Part shown: piece by piece, positions 23,461 through 33,000 of the stretch
Layout: the number at the start of each line of letters is the position of its first letter
Numbering within the stretch: the first letter of the stretch is position 1
Assembly: GCA_964578835.1 (NCBI GenBank)
Contig: CAZOEL010000022.1
Coordinates: 1-64,000, forward strand
DNA from: CAZOEL01 sp964578835
GTDB taxonomy: Bacteria; Desulfobacterota; Syntrophobacteria; Syntrophobacterales; Syntrophobacteraceae
Length of the DNA: 64,000 nt
Direction: 5' to 3'
The notes under the pieces: model-generated
What the model was told of the DNA's origin: nothing
Seen by the model: only the letters and a program-made list of their open reading frames with translations
The model's database searches: none
Position numbers and translations under genes: made by a program

Positions 23461-24657
23461 ACCAGCAGGCCTGGCTCCTTTTCATACGACACCCTTTAAC
23501 CGATCCTCTCCTCCTTTACGATTTCAACTTAAGGAAATTCGGAGACGGAAGCCATTCATTGGCTTCTCCTGGACCGTGAGACGGACGAGCCTTGGGTAGG
23601 AAAAAAGGCCGCGGTCTTAGTCGCTCTCCACGCTCACAGGCCACAAGTAGAAGATTCTCTTCCTCCTGATTTTGAGACGTGGGAAAGGCTTTCCGGGCCA
23701 TCCTGGACGCCATGGAGAACATGCAAAGCCCTCCACCGAAGAGATCATGGCTGCCGTTCAGGAAGAATATCTCCTTTCCCAGATGTTCGCCTCCTGGCTC
23801 GACTCCGAACACATGAAGGTGATTGAGGAGATCGGGAAAGGAGAGGGCCACACCGAAGGAGTACTCAACTGGCTTTAATTTGCCAGGAGCTATGCAGAAA
23901 GCTCTTCAAAGAGTAAGAGACAACATTAAAGAGAGATGGGAGGGGGCATGGTATCACCGGAACCGCCTTCAAGCATGAATGAGATCTACAAACTGGTCGA
24001 GAAAGCGAGAGAACACGAAGAAGTACATTGAAGAACGAAGTCGATGATCTCAGGTTCCAAGACGGGTCACAGACATGAGAGCAGGAGCTTGGCCGGGAGG
24101 ACTCCCGCTGTCCATGTTTCCTTTAGGGCATAGTTCGGTTATGGTGTAAGCTAAAATTTATTATTCAGTTTCGATTTTTTTGCCGACCTATGCCTTGTAT
24201 GGCTTTGCGAAGTGGCGGTAATTTGCCAGTCCTCTCTGAAAACCATGGTACATGTAGCTTTTTCGATTTTCGATTCGAAAAACTGGAACAGCAGATACTG
24301 CAGAGTGGCTGGGGCGCCAGGCCTACTCGACGGTAAGATGAGGAGTACATCTCAGCGAATTTTTTCCACTGTCTTGTCTGGCCATGCCCGGTTTGGTAGT
24401 ATGGCATCCAAGCATACGTATGCCCAAAGAATGGGGAAAGAAGCTAAACTAGGGCTTTGTATGTCAGCGATTTAACGGCAAGCAAGCCCCGTAAAATTCA
24501 CTATTGCACAAGAGACATTTTTGAGATAAAGGATCGATATTAACAATTATAACCCGACGATCATTGCTAAATTCCAGGCTTCTTCTGTGCCACAGGACAG
24601 CTAATTGCCCCTTTGTGGCGAGCACTTCTCTAGCTTGAAGTTTTCCTATAAAGGTCC
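23461..24657. other. Decayed DNA between ASCH gene and the large operon
   Basis: About 1.2 kb holds only fragments. Around 23540-23880, stretches read as protein in shifting frames (KKAAVLVALHAHRPQVEDSL; later EEYLLSQMFASWLDSEHMKV), as expected of a frameshifted gene of unknown family. From 23881 to 24657 I see no protein-like sequence, no tRNA and no convincing promoter for the operon, which must begin here. Confidence 0.4.
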
Positions 24658-24687
24658 GTGATGATCGTTGAAGGAGCAATAGCAGGC

Positions 24688-25704
24688 ATGGGAATGACCC
24701 CCCAACCCTTACCTGGTGATCTTTCGTCTTGGATCGCTGAGGTATTTTTCGCACGCCATGAGACCTTTTGCCCCCGCTATGGCTGGCTCAAAAAGGGCTT
24801 CGACGGTGTCAAAGCCGACCCTCGGATCTTCGACTCTGACGAGGCAATCGTCAGTCTAGGTGTAGGTAAGAACATGGTAAAGTCCATCCGCTTCTGGTGC
24901 ACCGCTTTCCACCTGATCGGACCCAAACTGCCTGAATCTGGGCAGGACACTATCAATAAGGATGTTCCGGTTTCCATCGCTCCGTTGCGGATGTCTGGAC
25001 AGATGGCTCCAACGGAATTCGGCCGGGCGCTCCTTTCCAATGAAGGATGGGATCCTTACCTGGAAGATCCAGCGAGTCTTTGGCTCCTCCATTGGAAGTT
25101 GTTCTCTGTCCCCATTGCGGCGACAGCCTGGTCACTTGCAATCAATTTTGGCCATCTCGGGTCCTTCACCCTTCGTGACTTCGGCCAGTCGCTACTCGAC
25201 CAACGCGAGCCATTTTCAATCCTCAAGCGCTACTCGGATTCATCCATCCTCAAGGACGCTTCCTGTTTCATTCGCATGTATGCACCTGTAGGAAGGCAGG
25301 TATCCGAGGAGATTGAGTGTCCCTTTACGAGCCTAGGCCTCTTGCTTCCCGGGGATGAACCACAATCCTACCGGTTCAATTTGGCAGACAAGAGTACACT
25401 TCCCTGTGAGATATTTCTCGCTGCCTGCTTTGATTACGCCTCCCAAATTCGTCCGGGCGCGAGAACACTCCCTTTGAATGATATTGCCTACGGGGTTAAC
25501 TCCCCCGGAGCCGTCTTCAAGATATCTGAGACTGATATCGGCTACCGGCTTGAGAAGGCCGTGGAGGAGTGGGACGAGAAGGTCCACTTTATCGAACTCT
25601 ACGGTAGCCGCCAATTGCAGTTTGATACAAGCCCCGCAGAGCTTTTCAGAGAAGCACTCGAGAGATACTATGGCCAACGAGTAGAAATGGAGCAGAACGC
25701 ATGA
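24688..25704 (+). CDS. DUF4007 protein (copy a), first gene of the large operon
   Basis: Start taken at 24688, 11 bases after AAGGAG (in-frame GTG/ATG at 24658/24661 are alternatives); 338 residues. The N-terminus has the DUF4007 signature: FFARHETFCPRYGWLKKG, then IVSLGVGKNMVKSIRFW. A later block (GWDPYLEDPASLWLLHWKL) is the family's second motif. DUF4007 genes are repeatedly found beside DNA phosphorothioation and related defence loci; no biochemical activity is assigned. It overlaps the next gene by ATGA. A helix-turn-helix-like N-terminal region would suit DNA binding or partner recognition. Confidence 0.85.
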   Translation: MGMTPQPLPGDLSSWIAEVFFARHETFCPRYGWLKKGFDGVKADPRIFDSDEAIVSLGVGKNMVKSIRFWCTAFHLIGPKLPESGQDTINKDVPVSIAPLRMSGQMAPTEFGRALLSNEGWDPYLEDPASLWLLHWKLFSVPIAATAWSLAINFGHLGSFTLRDFGQSLLDQREPFSILKRYSDSSILKDASCFIRMYAPVGRQVSEEIECPFTSLGLLLPGDEPQSYRFNLADKSTLPCEIFLAACFDYASQIRPGARTLPLNDIAYGVNSPGAVFKISETDIGYRLEKAVEEWDEKVHFIELYGSRQLQFDTSPAELFREALERYYGQRVEMEQNA

Positions 25705-28700
25705 ACCTTTCTGACTTCATTTCACCTGACACTATGGTCGCACGTTCGATCAATCTTGAGCGAGACATGGGAAATCGCTCGATCCTGCACCAATATCATC
25801 TTACCGGCAAAGGGTTGGAGATTATTAGCCGCTTTGACGCAAAACTGCATGACGGCGGCAAAGCAGCTTGGTCTCTTATCGGCCCTTACGGTATGGGAAA
25901 GTCGTCTTTCTCAAACTTCCTCCTGGCCCTTTGTGGACCTGAGTCGGAAACAGATACTCAGACTGCTAGGCGAATGCTGGCGGAAAAGAACCCTGAACTC
26001 TACCGCCGATTTTCCTCCGGTATCTCAAAACACTCTACCGCAACCGGTGGGCTTCTGCGCGTCCCTGCAACGGCTTCCTTCGAGCCACTTAACAGAACCT
26101 TAGCCAAAGGACTTCATCGGGCTGTTCAGAAGTCCGAATGCTGGCCTGAGGGATGTGGAAATGGAGCACGGTTGCTCGTCGAACGAACTGCTCAGCTCTC
26201 AAACGCCGATGTACCCGAGAGCAGTCAGCTCGTGGAACTCTTTAAAGAGGCAAGCCAGCTCTACGGTGCTCCTGTCGCCCTTGTGATTGACGAGTTCGGT
26301 AAGAATCTGGAGTTCCTAGCTCGTCATCCCGCCCGTGGGGATCTCTACGTTCTTCAGCAGCTCGCTGAATCGGAGGAAGGGCTCTACCTGTGGGTTTGCC
26401 TGCATCAGGCGTTCGACCAGTATGCTTCCCGGATGACCAGCAGTCAGATCCAGGAATGGGGAAAGATCCATGGGCGATTTGAAGACATCTCTTTTGTAGA
26501 GCCCAGATATCAGATGATTCGCTTCATCGGCGAAACGCTCAAACGTAAGGATCACCCTCAGCTCAATAAGGCGGTCCGCAGATGGGCGGAGGAGTTCAGC
26601 GCAGCCATGGAGCAGCATGGGCTTCTCGAGTTCGGAAAACTCAATGTAGAGGAACTCGATGGGCTCTATCCGCTTCACCCATTGACTGCTCTCATCCTTC
26701 CTGAGCTGTGCGTCCGTTTTGCACAGAACGACCGGACCTTGTTTGCATTTCTCTGCGGCGGAGAGCCGAACGCGATTCCAGCTTTCCTCGCTGCTCAGTC
26801 TGCTGATCTCGATTCAGGTGTGCTGCCGACTTTTGGGCCTGAACTCCTTTACGACTACTTCTTAGCCTCGAGCGCAAGCGCTCTCATGAACAGACCTGAG
26901 TCCCACAGGTGGATCGAGATCCATGACATTATCGAGCGTTCAAGGAATCTCGATCCTTTTGTTCTAAAAGTCTTGAAGACGATTGGACTCCTCAACCTGA
27001 TCTCTGGTCCATCGCGCTTCCGAGCCTCCAAGGCCCTCCTCTCTCTTGCTTTCCTGCGGCCAAAATCAGGTGAGCATGGTCTCTCAGACGAGTTACGACG
27101 GATTCTTGATGAAAACATCTCCAGTGGCGTGCTTATTTATCGGGACTATGCTGACGAGTACCGTCTCTGGGAGGGCTCTGATTTCGATATCCCTGCCGCC
27201 ATTCTGGAGAAGAAGGGGTTATTTGCCAAAGACCCCCTCGGTCCACACCTCAAGGATAGTCTTCCCCTCATGCCTCTCACCGCCTCTCGGCATTCCTATC
27301 GGACGGGGACCCTCAGACATTTCGAGCGTCGTTGGTGCGCTGTTAGCGATCTTGAGGGTAAGCTACCAACAGTGCCTTCCCCCGAATTCGATGGACTGCT
27401 CCTATATTGCTTTGGCAAGGGGCCGTTGCCCGAGAGCTTCTTCAATGCGATGGCCAATGGGCTTGAGGATGGGCGTCCGCTCGTCATCGCCTATAATCCT
27501 TGCGAGGAGGAAATCCGGGAGATGGTACTTGATGCTGCAGCGGCTCGAGAGGTTTTGACGAAATCCCGGGAGTTGGACCGTGATGGCGTAGCACGAAAGG
27601 AGGCAAGGTTCCGTGCTTCAGCGGCGGAGGAATGCCTTCGCTCCACGCTGGCTGAGCTTTTCTCTCCCGGAAATGACGATGTGAATTGGCACGCAATGGG
27701 TAGCATTCGCACTTTGAGGTCCCATCGCGATCTCTCACAACTCCTCTCCGAGTGCTGCGACAAGACTTATGAGGCCTGCCCCATCCTACGTAACGAGCTG
27801 ATTAACCGCAACCGCCTCTCTTCGGCAGCTGCCCGTGCCCGAAGGGAGCTCATGGAGGCAATGGTTAGCCGTGAATCGGAAGTGAATCTTGGGTTGCAAG
27901 GCAGCGGTCCTGAAGTAGCCGTCTACCTAACCATGCTCAAAGAAGAGGGAATGCATCGCGAACTCAAAGATGCAACCGAGGATGCCGGCACTTGGAATTT
28001 CCTGCCCCCTGGCAACGGAAGCAGCTATCACCGCGTTTGGAAGGATCTCTCCGAGGCCATAGAACAGGCAGGTGATGAGAACGTACCGGTCTCCTTCCTC
28101 ATTGATAAACTTCGCCGCCCTCCTTACGGACTGAAGGAGGGGCCTATACCCGTTCTTCTTTGCCTTTTCCTCATCATCAACTCCGATGAGGTTGCTCTTT
28201 ATCAGGAGGGAGCATTTATCCCCAACCTTGGCGCCGAGGAGATGGAACTCATGACCAAACGGCCGGAGTATTTCTCCATTAGGCGCTTTGCTCCCGGACG
28301 GGTGCGTGAGAAACTCCTAAACACCTACATCAGCTTACTTGACGCTCAGTCAGTTGCCTCGGTCCGTCGGTTGCGTAATGCGACGCTCGTGAGCGTCGTA
28401 GCACCGCTCGTGCGGTTCGTGAAGGGCCTCCCGGCATACACGCTCCAGACGAGATCCTTGAGCCAAGCTGCCCAGTCCGTGCGGCATGCGTTACTGCAGG
28501 CTCGTGATCCTGTCGATCTCATTTTTACCGACATCCCGAGAGCGCTCGACCTCGACTCTTTTGAAGATAGTCGTCCCGTTTCTGAGGAGACCATAGAGCA
28601 GTTCCGCAGTCGCTTCAGTCAGGCTATTCTCGAACTCAAGCAGGCCTACTCCCAACTTCTGAGCGGGATAGAGGAGACGGTCTCCAAAGCCTTTGGGATC

Positions 28701-29213
28701 CGAGCGGCCGACCCAGCCGCGCTTCGGGCTCAACTCCAGGATAGGGCACAGCCACTTGTTGAACGCTGTACGGACCGGGGACTCCGCCCGCTCTTAGGGA
28801 TCCTCGCCAGCCATCCAGGGACTTTCCAGGAATGGCTTGTATCCATCGCTACGGTTGCTATCCAGCGACCTGTAGACTCCTGGCGCGACACCGACCGAGA
28901 AAATTTCTTTGGCTGTATGCGAGATCTTGCCCTGCAGCTTGGTGCCTTTGAAACCCTGATCGCTCGGGCGTTGAACGATCTCCCTGCCGCAGGCGGTGGT
29001 CAGGAGCCCCGAATGGTCTCACTCTCACGCCCTGACGGTCGAACCGCTACCAGCCTCCTGTGGATGGATGAGGTTAATATCGAGAGAGCACGCTCGACCC
29101 TCAATACTATTCTTGATGGGGTAGACAACCGCTCAGAGCTGGAAGCTCTCTTTCTCCTTCTTGGAGATCACCTCCTTTCCCCGCCCTCAGACAAGGAGCC
29201 TGAACATGACTAA
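25701..29213 (+). CDS. Large P-loop ATPase A
   Basis: The protein has 1170 residues. Walker A GPYGMGKSS lies near residue 60 and Walker B VALVIDEFGKNLEFL near 195, followed by VLQQLAESEEG..LWVCLHQ, the sensor region of STAND/AAA-like ATPases. The remaining 900 residues are helical with no motif I can name. Its layout parallels ATPase B (42411-47435), which has DEFGRYLEF in the same place. BrxC/PglY of BREX is a similar large ATPase, but I cannot establish family membership. Translation is coupled to DUF4007a by ATGA. Confidence 0.75.
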   Translation: MNLSDFISPDTMVARSINLERDMGNRSILHQYHLTGKGLEIISRFDAKLHDGGKAAWSLIGPYGMGKSSFSNFLLALCGPESETDTQTARRMLAEKNPELYRRFSSGISKHSTATGGLLRVPATASFEPLNRTLAKGLHRAVQKSECWPEGCGNGARLLVERTAQLSNADVPESSQLVELFKEASQLYGAPVALVIDEFGKNLEFLARHPARGDLYVLQQLAESEEGLYLWVCLHQAFDQYASRMTSSQIQEWGKIHGRFEDISFVEPRYQMIRFIGETLKRKDHPQLNKAVRRWAEEFSAAMEQHGLLEFGKLNVEELDGLYPLHPLTALILPELCVRFAQNDRTLFAFLCGGEPNAIPAFLAAQSADLDSGVLPTFGPELLYDYFLASSASALMNRPESHRWIEIHDIIERSRNLDPFVLKVLKTIGLLNLISGPSRFRASKALLSLAFLRPKSGEHGLSDELRRILDENISSGVLIYRDYADEYRLWEGSDFDIPAAILEKKGLFAKDPLGPHLKDSLPLMPLTASRHSYRTGTLRHFERRWCAVSDLEGKLPTVPSPEFDGLLLYCFGKGPLPESFFNAMANGLEDGRPLVIAYNPCEEEIREMVLDAAAAREVLTKSRELDRDGVARKEARFRASAAEECLRSTLAELFSPGNDDVNWHAMGSIRTLRSHRDLSQLLSECCDKTYEACPILRNELINRNRLSSAAARARRELMEAMVSRESEVNLGLQGSGPEVAVYLTMLKEEGMHRELKDATEDAGTWNFLPPGNGSSYHRVWKDLSEAIEQAGDENVPVSFLIDKLRRPPYGLKEGPIPVLLCLFLIINSDEVALYQEGAFIPNLGAEEMELMTKRPEYFSIRRFAPGRVREKLLNTYISLLDAQSVASVRRLRNATLVSVVAPLVRFVKGLPAYTLQTRSLSQAAQSVRHALLQARDPVDLIFTDIPRALDLDSFEDSRPVSEETIEQFRSRFSQAILELKQAYSQLLSGIEETVSKAFGIRAADPAALRAQLQDRAQPLVERCTDRGLRPLLGILASHPGTFQEWLVSIATVAIQRPVDSWRDTDRENFFGCMRDLALQLGAFETLIARALNDLPAAGGGQEPRMVSLSRPDGRTATSLLWMDEVNIERARSTLNTILDGVDNRSELEALFLLLGDHLLSPPSDKEPEHD

Positions 29214-30000
29214 GAAGAGCGAGACGGTCCGGCATATTTTGGCCCTCTCCGGCGGAAAGGACAGTGCTGCCCTCGCCGTATATCTCAAGGATAAGATTCC
29301 TGATCTGGAGTATGTATTCTTGGATACGGGATGCGAACTGCTCGAAACATATGAGTTTCTGGAACGAATGAGAGCTGTATTGGGTATCAAGATTACAGTC
29401 ATTCGAGCCAGAAGATCGTTCGATAACTGGCTCAAGCTAAAGAACTATTATCTTCCATCTCCGCAGAAAAGGTGGTGTACAGAAACTCTCAAGTTAAAGC
29501 CGTACGAGGAATATATACGTGATGATCATGTTTATAGCTACATCGGCATTAGAGCTGATGAAGATCGAGACGGCTACATATCAAGTAAGCCCAATATTAT
29601 TCCTCGTTATCCATTTGTGGAAGATGAGATGATCTATAAAGATATCGAATATCTTTTGGAATCTAGCGGCCTAGGCTTCCCTGGATATTATAGATGGAGA
29701 AGCCGATCCGGATGCTATTTCTGCTTCTTTCAGCAAAAGATTGAATGGGTTAATTTACATAGGTACCATCCTGATCTCTTCCTTAAAGCTATGTCATATG
29801 AAAAGGTAGATCCAAAGACAAGTAAGCGATTCACTTGGTGCCAGGATGAGAGCCTACAAGATCTACTAAACAGAGCTGATGATATAAAAGCCGGGCACGA
29901 AAAGCTGATGAAGCTTTCTGTAGCTTCAAGAGGGAAAGGTAAGTTAATAGACCTCTTTGACGATCAATCTCCTGAACCATGCATCATTTGTAGCATCTAA
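29206..30000 (+). CDS. PAPS-reductase-family protein (DndC/BrxP-like)
   Basis: Start at 29206, overlapping the previous gene by 8 bp; 264 residues. The PP-loop LALSGGKDSAALA near residue 10 binds ATP. WCTETLK (about 89) and GCYFCFF (about 168) supply three cysteines for a possible 4Fe-4S cluster, with a further CIIC at the very C-terminus. DndC and SspD use this chemistry to place sulfur in the DNA backbone, and BREX type 4 carries a PAPS-reductase-like gene (BrxP). It is shorter than DndC. The gene uses more A/T-rich codons than its neighbours, which suggests separate acquisition. Confidence 0.8.
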   Translation: MTKKSETVRHILALSGGKDSAALAVYLKDKIPDLEYVFLDTGCELLETYEFLERMRAVLGIKITVIRARRSFDNWLKLKNYYLPSPQKRWCTETLKLKPYEEYIRDDHVYSYIGIRADEDRDGYISSKPNIIPRYPFVEDEMIYKDIEYLLESSGLGFPGYYRWRSRSGCYFCFFQQKIEWVNLHRYHPDLFLKAMSYEKVDPKTSKRFTWCQDESLQDLLNRADDIKAGHEKLMKLSVASRGKGKLIDLFDDQSPEPCIICSI

Positions 30001-30021
30001 AAGAATGAAGGGGAGATCCCA

Positions 30022-33000
30022 ATGAAGGACTTGGATTATTATTATAAATTAATCATGCCAGTGCTTCCGAGTGCCGATAAAGACAGAAAACCTCATAAGG
30101 CTCTAATTTTACTTTCTGTTTTGTTTGGAATTGCAGATGGAAAAATCAGAGAGAACAAGATCTATTTTGATGAATGCCTCAAGGAATTGTTTAGCTCTTT
30201 CTTTCGGAACTATGGAAGACCTCAAGACAGCAATAGACCGCACACTCCTTTTTTCCACCTGCGAAGTAGTGGTTTCTGGCACCTAGTTGCCAAAGAAGGT
30301 CGAGACGAGGAATTGAATGCAGCTAGCACAATTGGTAGTGAGAAAGATCTCAACTATCTAGTCGAATATGCTTATCTCGATGATGACTTATACAGGATTG
30401 TTCTTAATGAGCAGAGTGGAAAAAAGCTCATCAAAGCCATTATGGATTCCTTGATCCTTCGCGGCAGTAACAGTGATCACCCCCCCAAAGAGCTAACAGG
30501 AAGTGAAGCCGATGTAGCTGGAATACATGATGTCCCAAGCATCTTCGATCATGAGCAGCAAGCCATCCGGGAGATTATGGCTGCCCTTGGAAATCATATT
30601 CAATTCATCCCGAACTACCATCTACACGACCCGGCCACAAACCGTTACCATGAGTGCGATCTTATCGCCATATGTCAGGACAGACTGGCAGTGATCGAAC
30701 TCAAACACTGGACGGGGATGATCGAGGTCTTTCCGCAGTCGTGGGTTATCAACCGGCAATCCCATCGGCCAGACCCGCATATCGTCAACAACTACAGATG
30801 CAAGCTCCTGAAATCATTCTATCAGAGGTCTTTTCCGACCCTGCCGGGACTGTATGTTGAGTCTATGGTCGTACTGACAAACACAGACGCAAAAGTCCAT
30901 AATGCAGACACCTACAAAACCGACCAGCACAATCCAACCTTTGCGGGACTCGAAGAGGTCATTCGTCATTTCACTTATCGATTTGGCGCGATCCCTCAGA
31001 TTCCTGGTGCCCGGAAACTCACGCCTGCCCAGGTAAAGATGGTAGCGGACAAGCTCAGGAGCCAGGCAGCACTTCATCCACAGCAGCGGTTGAACCTTCC
31101 TGGCTACGAGATCGTCGAGAATCTCACCCGGACGAAGAAGAAACTGGAATTCCTCATCCGTCCGACAGAGAAGAGGTTCCAGACCATCAAGCGGGCGCGA
31201 ATTTTCTGCGTCGACCTCACCGTCCCACCGGATGCCCGACGTATCGAACGGGAGAGGGCACTCAACGGGCTTGGGGCTTTGGAAAAAGTGGGAGACCACC
31301 CGAATATACTCCGAGTTTGGAGAATAACTAATGACGATGGGCTCATTATCGAGGGATCCGACTGGTCACAAGAAGGTACTTTGGCCGACGCTATTCGGCG
31401 GAAGGGTGTGTTTTCTCTCGAAGAAACTCTGCCAATTCTACAGGGGATTCTTGAGGGGCTGAGTGCGATCCACAATGAGTGTGTCATCCATCGGGACCTG
31501 CGACCGCAGAACGTCCTCCTCTCACGAGGCATCCCTAAGCTCATGAACTTCGACCTCTCCTATTACCCTGAAGAGGAGCGAGTGACAGTCATTCCGGACA
31601 CTGCAGCCCTTGAATGGAGCGCATACATGGCTCCAGAGATTTTCCGAGGCGGGAGTCTGACCGAGGGGGCGGACCTCTTCAGCCTGGGCGTCATCCTCTT
31701 TGAAATGCTATGTGGCGAAAAACCCTTCAAGTATTCCGTTGACCTCGATGGGAGCGGTGGAAAACTTGCCGAGGGCGCGGTGGATAAACTCCGCGCCCGG
31801 GAAGTCCCCCGAGAGATCGAAGCCATTCTCGTCGAGTTGTTGCAGAGTGATCCTGCCGAGAGACCCAAGAATGCACGGGCGGTTCTCAACGCCATCGAGG
31901 GCTTCAGTTCAACAGCAGTGGAAGTGAACGAAGGAGTTCCTGCTGAAGCAAATCGCAAGCTCGAACCGGGAGAACGCTACGACGTTTACGAGATTGAAAG
32001 TTTCATCGCAGAGGGACGGGAAGCCCAAGTCTATCGCGCCAAACAAACCTCAGAGCGTCGGGTTGCCCTGAAGCTCTTTAACAAGGAAGTTGAGCGGGAA
32101 AGGATCTATGCGGAGCAGTGGGCAATGGAGCGGGTGAAGAGCCCATACGTTGTGCGCTGCAAGACCCCTGGTTGTTGGGAAAAGGATCGGTTCTTCCTTG
32201 CCCTCGATCTTATCGAAGGAGTCCCCTTCAGAAAGATTATAGAGGAAGGTGCTCGGCCCGATGTCACTACATTCCGGCATGTCGCCGCTTGCCTTCTTGA
32301 TGCCCTCGATCGAATGCACAACGACCCCGGCTTTGAGGAACCACTCTTGCACAACGACATCAAGCCGGAAAACATCCTGTTGAACAAAAATGGCGATCCG
32401 GTTTTCATCGATTTCGGCACAGCCTGCAGGCCGCAGGTGGCGGCCTTCATGGGAACACCCGGTTATGTGGCTCCAGACCTCGTTCAAGGTGCTGATCTTG
32501 ACTACCGGCCAAGCGGAGACCTTTTTGCACTTGGAGTTACACTGTTCGAGTGGCTATGTGGTGTGTCTCCTTATGAAGAAATTCCAGGTCGGAACTCCAT
32601 TCCCAAGCTCGCAATACAGCTCAGACCAGAATTGCCAGTAGAACTGGATCACTGGCTGAATCAGTCCATTCAGCCTCTTGAGGCAAACCGCTTTGCCGAT
32701 ATCCAAACAATGCGCGCAGCATTTGAGCAAATTTTTGCAGTTCCAGAGCCACAAGAGAGTTTGGCGCAGACGCTGCGCCTGATCCCTTCCATATCTACCA
32801 CTGGTGACAGTCTTGGCAACGCGTTTGTGGAATACCTCAACACGCTTCACAACGTAACAGCAGAAAATGAGAATGCTCTAGCCGAGGCGCAAGCTCTCAG
32901 CCGCTTCTTCGGCTCTATTCATGTGCCATTGGAGGTTACGCGCCTGATCGCAGAGCATCTCAAGAATCCCAGCGGCCGGGTTGTATTGACCGGCCACGCG

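Noticed and set aside
24165..24407. An 80-codon minus-strand gene in the gap before the large operon
   Set aside because: No ribosome site, no recognisable motif and no operon partner; it is insufficient to call.
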